Source: Russula earlei
Lineage: Eukaryota; Basidiomycota; Agaricomycetes; Russulales; Russulaceae
Direction: 5' to 3'
Length of the DNA stretch: 30,534 nt
Assembly: GCA_025769875.1 (NCBI GenBank)
Contig: JAGFNK010000608.1
Location: forward strand, 1 to 30,534
Positions 9,051 through 18,335 of the stretch are shown piece after piece. The notes beneath the pieces were generated by a model. That model searched no databases and was not told where the DNA came from. It saw nothing but the letters and a program-made list of their open reading frames with translations. The first letter of the stretch is position 1. Each line of letters begins with the position of its first letter. The translations under genes were made by a program, and so were the position numbers.

Positions 9051-10843
9051 CGTAAAGCGAGCGCGTAAAGAGTCATGTGGCTTATTCATCAACCGTCCAC
9101 CCTGTCCACTCCTACTCCAGGACGACGACAGGGTGTTCTTCCCTTCCCAGAGCTGCTCACCATACCTTACTCTACCCCTCCATTTCAACCCCCTAAACCC
9201 TCATGGGCTCGAAGCAACGTGCTTCAAAATGCTGGCCTGCACCGACATGTCCTACTGGCCAAAGGAAGGCTGCCCAAAAAAAAACTGGTGGAAATGAAAG
9301 TGACAGCTCAGGCACTCCCACTCGACCGAAGCGATCACAACCACGAGCTCAGGCTTCCAAGACATCCCTTCCTGCTATTGATGAGGATGGGGAGGAAGAG
9401 TCCTATGCCTATGTAAATGCAGAAGCCTGGGAACTCACTACAGCACAAACGCACGGACCACAAGACATGCAAAAAAGTTGCAAAGGCGCACGGCCTCAAT
9501 ATCGACTCACCCACACAGCTATATGGCTGGCCACGAATCGCTTACAAGAGTACATATGTGCATATTCCTTTCGTGCCATCTCCTCTTCGTCCTGACATCA
9601 TCATCATCGACGCCGCCAGCACGCCACCCTCACCCCCATCAACCGCCGCACACCCTCGCCCTCAATGCCCCCGCCTTCACCATGCACCGACGAGTCCCAA
9701 CGCACAGCCGAAGAGCCCCGTACCATGCCGCCGTCTTCGTTGCCATCGGACGGTGTTGCTACTGTACATTTTGGTATGCTTTTCTCCCCTTTTTTACTAG
9801 ACTCTCACTTTGTTAGTCAGAGATCTGCATGCCGCCTATGCGTCCATTTCCCAGCCTGCCGCCGTCTTCCCTCTCCCTTTCTACTTCCATGCCCCCTCGC
9901 TCCTCTACCTCGCATCTGCCATCCAAGTTCTCCAATCGTCCCACCCGCAATCGCGTTTGGCAGCGCCATCAGCGCCCAAGCGACCACCCACCAGCACTCT
10001 CCCTATCCCCCCTCCAGCCTCTCCTTTGCATCGTCTCCCCCTCCTCACGTCGCGACTCAACCACACCCCTCGTCACCACACCTGGCCTTGGCCATTGTTC
10101 ACAAATTGCCACACGCCACTACCACAGCCGCTGGAGACCACAACTCGATACCTTGCGTTGTCCAGCTTCAGTCCCCTTCTCACGTCTAGATTTCCTTTCA
10201 TATGCCTGTCTTTTGTGCTTTTCCTGTCCCTTAGCCTTAGTTCCCACCTGTATCTGCTACCATCTTGAATAAAGTTACCCTGTTTTTCCCTTATCATCTG
10301 TGTGAACCTGAGTGCAGTCGAATGAACAAACGTGTTCTCGCGTTCCCGCTAGGTGCTCCTCCTCTTTGGAGCTTCAGTCTTATGAAGTCATTCTGCATTC
10401 TTGGACACACTTCACCACCCCATGGGCTCAGGTGTGCACTTCCTGGGGGGGCTCCTTCCCGGCACACGACCGTGCTACTGTCACACGATATGAGGGAAAC
10501 GACATTGCACACCACAACGCTTGAGTCAAAAACACTATGGGGCTGCCTCAAGACAGCCCATGGGTACAACATGAGGGAAAAATAATAGATATAGACCATG
10601 ATTTTGAGTTGTAATTCATCTAATACACATGTGGAGGTGGCTTGAGACCAGCTCCACCAATTCTCACTCAAATCTCATGAAAACAATGGGGCTGCCTAGC
10701 CCTCATTCAGGCGATTCAGGGACAATAAGTTTCATGTGAATTGAAGCTGTTTTGAGGGAGATATTTGCCCCGCACGTTTGAGAGGGTTTTCTGCGCCAAT
10801 TTGGGTGGAATTCAAACTCCGCCAAGTGCGCTGAAAATGGCAA
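9051..10843 (-). repeat. Right inverted arm of long-TIR element 1 (type A)
   Basis: Reverse complement of 5798-7590 along its whole length and the same size. It ends GGCAA before TA. It carries an outward-facing copy of the arm ORF at 9203. Confidence 0.88.
9203..9595 (+). pseudogene. Arm-encoded ORF, right copy, stopped early (130 codons)
   Basis: Same MGSKQRASK start and co-linear with the left-arm frame for about 130 codons. A TGA then replaces the Ser codon read in the left copy, just before the His-coding run. Substitutions between copies up to that point are mostly single changes without frameshift, so the N-terminal 120-130 residues are preserved in both arms. Confidence 0.4.
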
Positions 10844-10845
10844 TA

Positions 10846-11089
10846 AACAGCGCCTGAGGATCCACAAACAATCCAGTGACAATCAGGATGTCCAGCCTAA
10901 AACTCAGGAGAACTCACAAAACAATACAACTAAGAGAGAGAAGCATACAAATTGTTTGCAATAGATGGCTGAACATTGAGTGTTGGATGCTGGACAGTGA
11001 AAGCTGTTTATCTCATCAGCAAGGGACATTGGCAATACATGTGGTCCAGAGAAATATATTCCAAATCTAGACTACAAAGTACCCATATG
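10846..11089. other. Interior of large hAT right of element 1; no gene recognised
   Basis: AT-rich, CpG-poor sequence. It should be continuous with 5795 once element 1 and one TA are removed. A 64-codon plus-strand frame (10876-11070) has no recognisable similarity. Confidence 0.5.
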
Positions 11090-11216
11090 ACGGCCATTTA
11101 TGGCCATCAACTAATGGGTCTCAACAGGTAATACACGTCCTGTACCCATACCATATAAACTCTGCAGTGGTCAGCAAATGGGATGGGTATGGGTCCTGTA
11201 CACCCATACATACACA
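11090..11216 (-). repeat. Right subterminal repeats of the large hAT
   Basis: Degenerate CCCATACC, GGGTATGGG, CCTGTAC and AATGGG motifs like those at 2306-2470. Confidence 0.6.
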
Positions 11217-11235
11217 GGTATGGTGCACAGCCCTA
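11217..11235 (-). repeat. Right terminal inverted repeat of the large hAT
   Basis: Ends CAGCCCTA and is followed by the 8-bp duplication CTAGAATC (11236-11243). It mirrors 2287-2305 with one mismatch. Confidence 0.88.
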
Positions 11236-11243
11236 CTAGAATC

Positions 11244-11447
11244 ACTAGACTAGTCTTTTCTAGTACTCTCTAGACACAGGCCAAATGGGTCCAATTGAAT
11301 GTAGTGTTTGCCACAGGTAGGTGCCCTGCTGTATGTGGTGTAGCAAGTCCAGGGATGCGTGAGTGAGATCATAAGGCTGACTGGTCCAAGGTAAGAGAGA
11401 AGAGAGGGGGAGAGAGTGGAGCAAGTGGTCCGCATGACTGGTGATGC
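11244..11447. other. Flanking DNA right of the large hAT; no gene seen
   Basis: Continues the pre-insertion sequence from 2286. Both sides are unusually rich in the tetramer CTAG (several copies in 2269-2286 and 11236-11275). Nothing else is recognised. Confidence 0.5.
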
Positions 11448-11888
11448 TTCTTGTTTTTCACAGACAGAGAGGAGTGGGTTGCAAAGAGGGGTCCTATTCT
11501 CAGTCTACTGGAACTCTCTTTACTACAGAGTAGCTAGGGTGTTTTATATACAGGAGAGAAGTACTAAGAAGGAAAGGCATGAAAGGGAGATAGGCATGAA
11601 AGAGAATCGAGACTGGTTGAGATGGTCAAGGCCATGAGGAGAGACTTGGGATGTGAACACATCTAGTGTGTGGAGGCATGGTGTGCACGCATAGTTGGTG
11701 GTGAGGGCTGGGTGATGTGATTGAGGTCTTGATGTCACATGCAAGGTGGCTTGTGGTGTGCAGTCAGTGGATGGCCTGGAATGAGAGGGAGGTGGCAAGG
11801 GATGAAAGGGAGCTGAGGTGTCAGTCTTATGTTGTGTCACATTGTGTTTTCACACGTGATTTCAAGGCCAGCCATAATCTTCCTTACA
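11448..11888 (+). repeat. Dispersed 441-bp repeat, LTR-like
   Basis: Co-linear with 22949-23349 in element 3, and its first part with 16613-16705 in element 2. All three begin at TTCTTGTTTTTCACAG. A TATA-like TTTTATATACAGGAGAG and a CTTACA end are consistent with part of an LTR, but no target duplication was found, so the identity is open. The copy here is not attached to a long-TIR arm. Confidence 0.6.
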
Positions 11889-12081
11889 GCAGGTAGCCAG
11901 TCTTTATACCCCTCACATGACCTGTACCCACAGATGCCCAACCCTTACCTGCCAGAGCAGGTATGCCAAAATTGGAAGTGGGGTGGCAAAGCATGTGGCA
12001 TTGCACTGGCTGTGGAAAAACTATACAGTATATGTATCATAGATACTGTATATGACTCCGTGGTATTGTTATCTTGTCAAG
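11889..12081. other. Intervening DNA; nothing recognised
   Basis: Short CpG-poor stretch between the dispersed repeat and the candidate gypsy LTR. No open frame of note. Confidence 0.5.
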
Positions 12082-12987
12082 TGTCATGAACCAGTTCCCA
12101 GAGGGGGCCCTTGATGGACCCTTCCTTAGTAGAGGAAACCCAGCCTCTATGGTGCCACCCTGTTCACACAGGCAAAAGGGGTGAGTAGAGGTGTCCACAA
12201 TATCATGCATGCATTGTCGTGCAAGCGATTCTTGGCACAATTGACATACAGCAAGCCCCACTTAGTGGCAACCCTTTTAGCAATAAAGGACTATATTATA
12301 GCCTCTCTAAGGACCCCTTAGGACGACTCCAAGTGCCCTACAAGAGGCACTAACAAGACACTAAAGGCCCTACAACATGTTATTAGACTAACTCTAATAA
12401 CTATAGAATGAACTACAATGCGATACTAAGGACCTTAATATAAGTATTAGGGTCAACTCTAATGACCCTAATAGAACTATATAAGGGGCCTTATAAGCAA
12501 CTCTATTTCCTGAACCAAACTACAAGTCCTCAAATGACTGGCCCTAAACTAACTAACAGTAAATGAATCAGGTGCTTAGCATGTGCACTAAGGCAGTGAA
12601 CACATGGACAGTAAAGGCTCTTACTCATCAATAGGAGCCTTCTTACTCAGCAGCTTACTCATCCATCAATTGTGCTTGATAACAAGGTTATGACTTGCTC
12701 CCTATTTAGCAGTTCTCTTGTAGTATATAAGTGCTCAATAAAGTAGCAGACAGTCCTCAGACTGTCCATTTGTTTATGGCACTCTCTATCCCTGGGATAC
12801 TCCTTTAAGGACCGTCCCCTTGTGATCACTCTGGCCTCTTCCCTGCATAATTGCTCAATTCTACCAGTAACCATACCTCTTTGGTACTTGGTACTGCTTT
12901 GAACATTGCTTCTTGCCCATGCCGTCTTGGATGTCTATTGACTTGTCTTTGAACTTATCCCTTGCTCTTGAACTGGATTGTTCAACA
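12082..12987 (+). mobile_element. Candidate Ty3/gypsy 5' LTR
   Basis: Starts TGTCATGAACC and ends TTGTTCAACA, giving TG...CA ends over 906 bp. A TATA-like GTATATAAG (about 12723-12731) is followed by CAATAAA (about 12734), a plausible promoter and poly(A) pair. A gag-like ATG follows 31 bp after the end. The partner 3' LTR is not in the window, so the ends cannot be confirmed by alignment. It may belong to the gypsy element that resumes at 20338. Confidence 0.5.
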
Positions 12988-13018
12988 GTGAGTCTTGACA
13001 TCAAGGGCCTTAGCCATC

Positions 13019-13150
13019 ATGGCCTGTGATGTTGTTGACCCCAACCTCATTCTGAATGAACCTTGTGAGGATAGTCAGAGCTCAGCCATGAATTCCTTGG
13101 AGGAGGAAGACTTCATGACTGAAGTAGATCAATACCTTTCAACAGCATGA
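13019..13150 (+). pseudogene. Start of a gag-like ORF, cut by the copia LTR
   Basis: Reads MACDVVDPNLILNEP and continues as a short acidic protein to TGA at about 13150, where the copia LTR begins (13152). Its position just after the putative 5' LTR and its acidic N-terminus fit a Ty3/gypsy gag start, but 43 codons are too few to assign a family. Confidence 0.4.
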
Positions 13151-13151
13151 G

Positions 13152-13407
13152 TGTTATGGTTGTTGAAGCTATAGAATAAGAGCTCAGTCTTGTGTGTAAA
13201 AGACTGTATTCAGGTTAGTATGCTAGCCTATGGAATAAGGGCTATGTACAGTATTAGCTATAAAGGAATGTAAAGGAAGGTGTAGTACTGACCTCAGTCT
13301 TGTGTGTAAAAGACTGAGGGAAAACAAACGATAACTAAATTCGAATTATTTACATGTACAGTCCGGATTGTCCATTTGTGCGGCACTTAGTGGCTGCACG
13401 TCCAACA
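13152..13407 (-). repeat. 3' LTR of the copia element (about 256 bp)
   Basis: On the plus strand it runs from TGTTATGG to CCAACA (TG...CA). Just outside the internal end lies GGCTGAGGGGG on the minus strand, a good polypurine tract. It contains two copies of TCAGTCTTGTGTGTAAAAGA (about 13183 and 13293). The second forms a CTCAGTCTT/AAGACTGAG hairpin. Confidence 0.65.
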
Positions 13408-13414
13408 CACCCCC

Positions 13415-13875
13415 TCAGCCTGAGTGGTGCACGTTCTCTCCCATTTCCATCATGAGACCTTTGTGCTTCTTGCAGCTGGGACCCTTTTTCAATACATTGG
13501 CTACTGGCTCTTCTGATGGAGTGTAGGTGAGATCAGTCCCCTGCAAGTCAACATTCTGCTGCAAGATAATGGTGTCACACCTCGGTGTGTTCTGGTGCAG
13601 TTGTGGAACTTGGGGTTCCTGGTAATGGCGATGGTCGGCTGGTTGTCGACATGAACATGAGGGATTGTGAGGAGATGGGTCTTTTGGCCCAATCCAGTGA
13701 GTGGTTGCCTCAGCCTGGTGGCTTCTTCGGCGGCGCATGCACCCACAGTGTGCTCTGCCTTGGTGCTCAAGGGTGCAACCGGGGCTTGCTTCTTTTGGCT
13801 CCAGTTTATGGCCCCACCTGTCAACATGAAGATGAAGTCAAGAATGGGCTTTGCTGGTCCAATCGGGGTCGACAT
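13415..13875 (-). pseudogene. Copia RNase H C-terminal region
   Basis: Contains FMLTGGAINWSQKKQAPVA, then STKAEH and AAEEATRLRQ, and HVDNQPTIAI, the conserved end of Ty1/copia pol (RNase H acting on RNA:DNA hybrids). A frame change around 13560 moves the reading to a second frame that holds a TYTPSEEPVANVL block. The preceding RT palm is absent, so this is a remnant. Confidence 0.85.
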
Positions 13876-15922
13876 GTCTGACCAAGATCAACTGGATGCC
13901 AGAGTCATGCTGGAAGGTTGGGCAGTGGTTGCTCGTACCTTGGGCATACTGGGTCTCGCGGTCACGCGTGCATTGGTGGTTATTTCCTGGGCATGCTTTC
14001 AAGAAGGTCTCATCCATCAGTTCTCTGTTTAGGTGGGTGGACTTGTTGTGGATGGGTGTGCGAGTGGTGCGTTTTGGGCACATTTCAGGTTGTGAGGAAG
14101 CTTGGTCCTCAGGTGTGTTGTTATTGCGTTGCAGCTGTGTGTCTTGTGGTTCGGCATGCGATGCCTTTTCCACTTCTCCTTCATTCAGCTCCTCCGCTTT
14201 GTCACCTTGGTTGGGTGTGAGCACATGTGTGATGCGCTTTGGTGGTCCCGTGGCAGATTGCGCAGGCGAGTCTTCTGCCTTGTGAATTGTGAGCTGACTT
14301 TGTGGTGTTTCAGGCTGAGCAGGTGGAATCATGTCCACTATGATGCCCTGTGGTTCGGCATGCGGCACCTGCTCCCCGTTGTCTGCCTGTTTCAGGCTGA
14401 GTGGGCAGGGGGTTCTCTGCTCCGACACCTTGCAGCTTTGCGTGCAGTGGCTGTTCTGCGTTGTCCGCTGGTTCCGTCTTCGCCGCCCCCTCAACTTCGC
14501 TCTCATTTCCCCTTTTTTGGCTCTTTTGACTGCATCATCGAATTCAAGGATCACACTCTCGATGCGTGATGTGGGGCCCCCTTCATCAGATATGATGGCG
14601 CGGGGTTGAAGGGTGTGGGGGGTGGGGAGATGTGCAGGCTTGTATGCCTGCTGGTGATATGCATGGCCTGAGAATGTGTGCACCAGTGACCTTCGGGTCA
14701 GCATGGTGGGTCTCTTCTCTGGGGCGTGTGCAGACACATGTGTTGCGAGGACTTGCAACCGAGAGGGGTCAGGAGTTGTCCCGCTCCTGGCCTCTTTAGA
14801 TGTCAGATCGTCCAAGGCACACATGGGTAGGTTTGCATCGGCATGCATCACCCAGACCCTATCAAGAGGTGTCTGGGTCGCGAGTTCTGCAATGTCGGTG
14901 GGTTCACCCCCTTCATGTAATCGGGGGGTCTTTGGGCATTGGCCCATTTTGAGTTTGATGCATGCAGTGGATGGCTTGGGGTGCTGGGGTGCTTTCAACT
15001 TGTGCTTCAGCCCACCAGCATGTTTCTTCTGCGGCTTATTGTCTGTCTGGGTCACAACCTGTTCGCAGAATGTATCTGGGGAGGCCTGGAAGATCGTCGT
15101 GCGTGCAGTAAGCGCAGCTTCAGTTTTGTGGCCGCGTTCTGTGAGGGATGGGTCTGGCGTCACTATGTGTGCCAACTCGAGTGTTGGCATTTCGATGGCC
15201 ATAATGTATAAGCTTCCATGTAATTGTCCCTCACATACAAGTCGGGTTTTGTTGTATATCCCGCATGTCTGTCCCTGGAAGTGCACTTCCGCCCTGCATT
15301 GAGCGAAGTGGGAGACCGATAAGAGGTTCCCTTTGAGGTCCGGGATGTACAGGACATTGCAGAGTATTGCAGTACTCCACGTGCCATGTGCACGCATTCG
15401 GACTTGCACTTGTCCAGCTCCAGTGGCAAGTATTGTGCTATCGTCGCCTAAGGCGACTTGAATGGGCAATGCGAGCAGGGTGAACTGAGTGAACCAATTG
15501 TGATGGGATGTCATGATGTGCGAGGCTCCGGAGTCGATGAGCCAGCTGTCTTTGAGATCGGCGGCTCGGAGCTGCTCCTGAGTTGTGGCCACGCGGATCA
15601 GCTCATCTTCGACTGCCAGATGTAATGAGATGCTGTTATTGGATGTGGGGACATATGCAATGGCAGCGCTGGCTGGTAGCTGAGCTGCAGGCATCACTGG
15701 TATGTCGGGCGCGCTTGTGCCAGTCCTAGCAGGCGTGGGCGTCGCTGCATAGTGTGCACTCATGCCAGTCATAGAGGGCGTGGGCGTCACTGTGTTGTGC
15801 ATGCTCATGCCAGTTGCAGTGGGCGTGGGCATCGCTGCGTTGTGCACGCTTGTGCCGGTCCCAGTGGTCGTGAGTGTCGCTGTGTTGTGCGCACTCGTGC
15901 CAGTCATAGCTGCTACTGCCAC
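13838..15922 (-). pseudogene. Copia gag-protease-hinge fusion ORF (694 codons), integrase core lost
   Basis: Begins in the tandem-repeat linker. It then has the retropepsin active site in WLIDSGASHIM (about 15517-15545) and the downstream LLSVSHFAQ block of copia proteases. The usual pre-integrase zinc finger and integrase DDE core are missing. A stretch with PEKRPTML, FSGHAYHQQAY and IISDEGGPTS resembles a degenerate integrase C-terminus, followed by the Pro/Thr/Gln-rich hinge. It ends in VDPDWTSKAHS, a decayed start of RNase H. The frame stays open across the deletion, but the protein could not integrate or reverse transcribe. Confidence 0.8.
15719..15910 (-). repeat. 45-bp coding minisatellite in the copia gag-protease linker, four units plus a partial
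   Basis: Units start at 15719, 15764, 15809 and 15854, each opening GCC(A/G)GT, with a partial fifth from 15899. On the minus strand each unit encodes 15 residues of the form TGxSxHxxxTPTxxM. Because 45 is a multiple of three, copy number can vary without frameshift. Confidence 0.85.
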
Positions 15923-16273
15923 TGTTGCTTTGTCCTGTAGTTTCCCATGAATTTTCCAGCATTCATGTGTCTTGTGCCCCCTGTGTTTGCAATGTCAATT
16001 GTAGCCACGTCACCGGTCAGTCGGATCCAATGCTCCTCATGGAGGATGCAGTCTGTGATGTGCTCGGCTGTAAGCAGGCTGGGCGGCATTGAGTGAAGAG
16101 TGGCCTTGAGTTTGGCCATGTTTTCCGGTAGTGTGAGAATTAGCATCCATATGAGGACTTTCTCATCATTGGGGTATCCAAGTTTTTTGAGGGTTCGGGC
16201 GGCGAATAGCAGTTGTATTATCTGAGGAGCCATGGGTTTGGTTTCGGAGAAAGTGACCTGGTATAGGTCCATT
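15913..16273 (-). pseudogene. Copia gag fragment
   Basis: From MDLYQVTFSE the protein matches the helical copia capsid pattern (LLFAARTLKKLGYPNDEK, MLILTLPENM, HSMPPSLLTAEHI). The frame then meets a CKHRGHKTHEC zinc knuckle only in an alternative phase (about 15960-16000), with a TGA just before it, so a frameshift breaks gag before its nucleic-acid-binding end. The upstream (N-terminal) part is cut by the TA at 16273-16274. Confidence 0.75.
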
Positions 16274-16274
16274 A

Positions 16275-16612
16275 TTGCCATTTTCAGCGCACTTGGCGGA
16301 GTTTGAATTCCACCCAAATCAGCACAGAAAACCCTCTCAAATGTGCGGGGCGAATATCTCCCTCAAAACAGCTTCAATTCACATAAAACTTATTGTCCCT
16401 GAATCGCCTGAATGAGGGCTAGGCAGCCCCATTGTTCTCAAAATCATGGTCTATATCTATTATTTTTCCCTCATGTTGTACCCATGGGCTGTCTTGAGGC
16501 AGCCCCATAGTGTTTTTGACTCAAGCGTTGTGGTGTGCAACATTATTTCCAGTGTGATTGGAGTTGTGGCCAGCCACTCATCACCCCTCTCGCCTCTTGA
16601 TTCTGACCATCC
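16275..16612 (+). repeat. Type-B left TIR of element 2, with internal deletion
   Basis: Same start as the other copies. About 93 bp present in element 1 between CCCCATTGTT and CTCAAAATCATGG are missing at about 16437. After GTTTCC-type sequence it follows the type-B continuation (GGCCAGCCACTCATC) to GACCATCC. Confidence 0.8.
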
Positions 16613-16705
16613 TTCTTGTTTTTCACAGACAGAGAGGAGTGGGTTGCAAAGAGGGGTCCTATTCTGAACTCTTTCTACTACAGAGTAGCTAGGGTGTTTT
16701 TTTAT
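16613..16705 (+). repeat. Partial copy of the 441-bp dispersed repeat
   Basis: Begins TTCTTGTTTTTCACAG like 11448 and 22949. It stops at GGTGTTTTT, then joins sequence matching element 3 from about 23600, so some 550 bp are deleted relative to element 3. Confidence 0.7.
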
Positions 16706-17668
16706 ACAGGTGTCATCTTCATTGCAGGTGGTGGCAGCAGGCATGGATGAGGAGCGAAGGCGTAGGTGGTGAGCGTGAGTTCGTAGATAGAGATGTAGGT
16801 GGCGAGGACTTGAGAAAGAGGATGTGTGGGGTGGCTTGCGTGGGGGTTGGATCTGTCATCTTGCGGCGGTGGTGGCGGGGTCATCTCCACTGCAGGTGTC
16901 GGCAGCAGACGTGGGCGAGAGCGCGTGAATGGATGGGGAGGCAATGTGGGAGGCGGCATGCAGTGTGCTATTGGCGTTGGCGACTGCTTCTCCTGCGGCG
17001 GTGGTGGCATAGCGGCGGCTTCTGCTCCTGTTGTGGCGTGTTGTGGCTAAGTTCGTGGCCGAGGCCTTCTTGGTCTTCTGGGGTGGTGCTGGTGGCAAGG
17101 GGTTGCGACAGTGCGGCGGTGCTGGTGTCGCGCGAAACTACTAAAGCGGCGGCTGTGACTGAGAAGACTGAGGCTGAGACTGAGAAGGTGGCAGCAGACT
17201 GAGCTGGTGTGATGGTGGAGGCGGACAGGGCAGAGGCGACGACTGAGGGCAATGCAGGGGCGATGGCGGCTGTGGCTGACAAGGGCGTGGCAGCGGTGGT
17301 TTGTGAGATGGTGGTGGAGGCGGCGGCGTGTGGCGCTAAGACGTCAGTGGCTGAGGCTGAGGCTACAGCGGCGGCTGATGAGACTAAGGCGGCTGGCAAG
17401 GCTAAGAGTGTGGTGGCGGTGGTTGACTGATCTGAAGCTGGGGCGACAGAGACGGCTGGCAAAACTAGGGGCGCGGTGGTGGCGGCTGAGACGGAGAAGG
17501 CTGAGGCTGAGGGCAGGGTGGAGACGGCGGCAGCTGGCGATGCTGGTGCTATGACGGACTGGGCTGAACTGACGAGTATGGGTGAGGCTAAGACGGAGAC
17601 TGATGTGAAGTTGGCAGCTGGCACGACTGAGGCTACTGTGGTGACGGACGAGGCGACGGACAAGACAG
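16706..17668 (-). repeat. GC-rich degenerate tract encoding a Ser/Thr/Ala-rich frame
   Basis: Biased sequence of GCGG/GGCTGAGG-type units. On the minus strand a 243-codon frame (16968-17699) is almost entirely Ala, Ser, Thr, Val and Pro, with a more specific tail including PEDQEGLGHELSHN. The same order occurs in element 3 (about 23600-24530). It could be a captured mucin-like coding exon or a degenerate minisatellite. No domain is recognised. Confidence 0.6.
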
Positions 17669-17808
17669 TGCATAAAGAGTCATGTGGCTTATTCATCAAC
17701 CGTCCACCTGTCCACTCCTAGTCCAGGACGACGACAGGGTGTTCTTCCCTTCCCAGAGCTGCTCACCATACCTTGCTCTACCCCTCCATTTCAACCCCCT
17801 AAACCCTC

Positions 17809-18335
17809 ATGGGCTCGAAGCAACGTGCTTCAAAACGCCAGCCTGCACCAACACGTACTACTGGCCAAAGGAAGGCTGCCCGAAAACAAACTGGTGGAAA
17901 TGAAAGTGACAGCTCAGGCACTCCCACTCGACCGAAGCGATCACAACCACGAGCTCAGGCTTCCAAGACATCCATTCCTGCTATTGATGAGGATGGGGAG
18001 GAAGAGCCCTATGCCTATGTAAATGCAGAAGCCTGGGAACTCACTACAGCACAAACGCACGGACCACAAGACATGCAAAATTGTTGCAAAGGTGCACGGC
18101 CTCGATGTCGACTCACCCACACAGCTATATGGCTGGCCGCGAATCGCTTACAAGAGTACATATGTGCGTATTCCTTTCATGCCATCTCCTCTTTGTCCTC
18201 ACATCATCATCATCGTCGCCACCAGCACGCCACCCTCGCCCCCATCAACCACCGCACACCCTCACCCTCAACGCCCCCACCTTCACCATGCACCGATGAG
18301 TCCCAATGCACAGCTGAAGAGCCCCGTACCACGCC
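17809..18335 (+). pseudogene. Third copy of the arm-encoded ORF, cut by the solo LTR
   Basis: Opens MGSKQRASKR like the copies at 7438 and 9203 and stays in frame for about 176 codons before the LTR. The open frame formally runs on to 18432 only by reading into the LTR. The basic-then-acidic N-terminal pattern is kept. Confidence 0.4.

Larger units (their letters stand above)
5798..10843 (+). mobile_element. Long-TIR element 1: Tc1/mariner-like transposon with 1793-bp inverted arms
   Basis: The ends read TTGCCGTTTTCAGCGC (left) and its near complement ending GGCAA (right), each flanked by TA (5796-5797 and 10844-10845), the target duplication of Tc1/mariner elements. The left arm is 5798-7590 and the right arm 9051-10843. 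They are equal in length (1793 bp) and co-linear throughout, with scattered substitutions. The 1460-bp centre holds a DD34E transposase gene plus about 250 bp of non-coding DNA (8800-9050). Arms this long are unusual for Tc1-like elements, whose TIRs are normally tens to a few hundred bases. It lies inside the large hAT and is therefore younger than it. Confidence 0.88.
2287..11235 (-). mobile_element. Composite hAT DNA transposon (about 8.9 kb) with 8-bp target duplication
   Basis: The left end reads TAGGGCTGTTCACCATACC (2287-2305). The right end (11217-11235) is its reverse complement with one mismatch. The 8 bases outside each end are identical: CTAGAATC at 2279-2286 and at 11236-11243. 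TAGGG-type termini with 8-bp duplications are diagnostic of hAT elements, and a hAT C-terminal dimerisation block lies just inside the left end on the minus strand. Subtracting the two nested insertions (2860-4094 with its duplication, and 5798-10843 with one TA) leaves about 2.66 kb, close to the size of a small autonomous hAT, but most of the transposase is no longer recognisable. The old parts have few CpG sites, unlike the nested elements. Confidence 0.88.
13152..16273 (-). mobile_element. Ty1/copia retrotransposon, minus strand, internally deleted and 5'-truncated
   Basis: Transcription order on the minus strand is gag (16273 to about 15913), protease (about 15540), degenerate integrase C-terminus and hinge, RNase H (to about 13415), polypurine tract, 3' LTR (13407-13152). 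The integrase catalytic core and the RT YVDD region are not found. The 5' LTR and gag start are missing because the sequence stops at the TA next to long-TIR element 2. Confidence 0.8.

Noticed and set aside
9417..10272. Several long overlapping Pro/Ser-rich frames in the arms
   Set aside because: C-rich composition leaves several phases open at once. Only the MGSKQRASKR frame has a conserved start and a non-repetitive N-terminus.
11544..11840. Minus-strand ORF shared with 23037-23315 as a conserved gene
   Set aside because: The similarity follows the underlying dispersed repeat, ends differ, and the predicted peptide is low in complexity.
13851..14609. Long plus-strand frames over the copia element
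   Set aside because: They are antisense to the recognisable protease/hinge/RNase H frame and show no family motifs.
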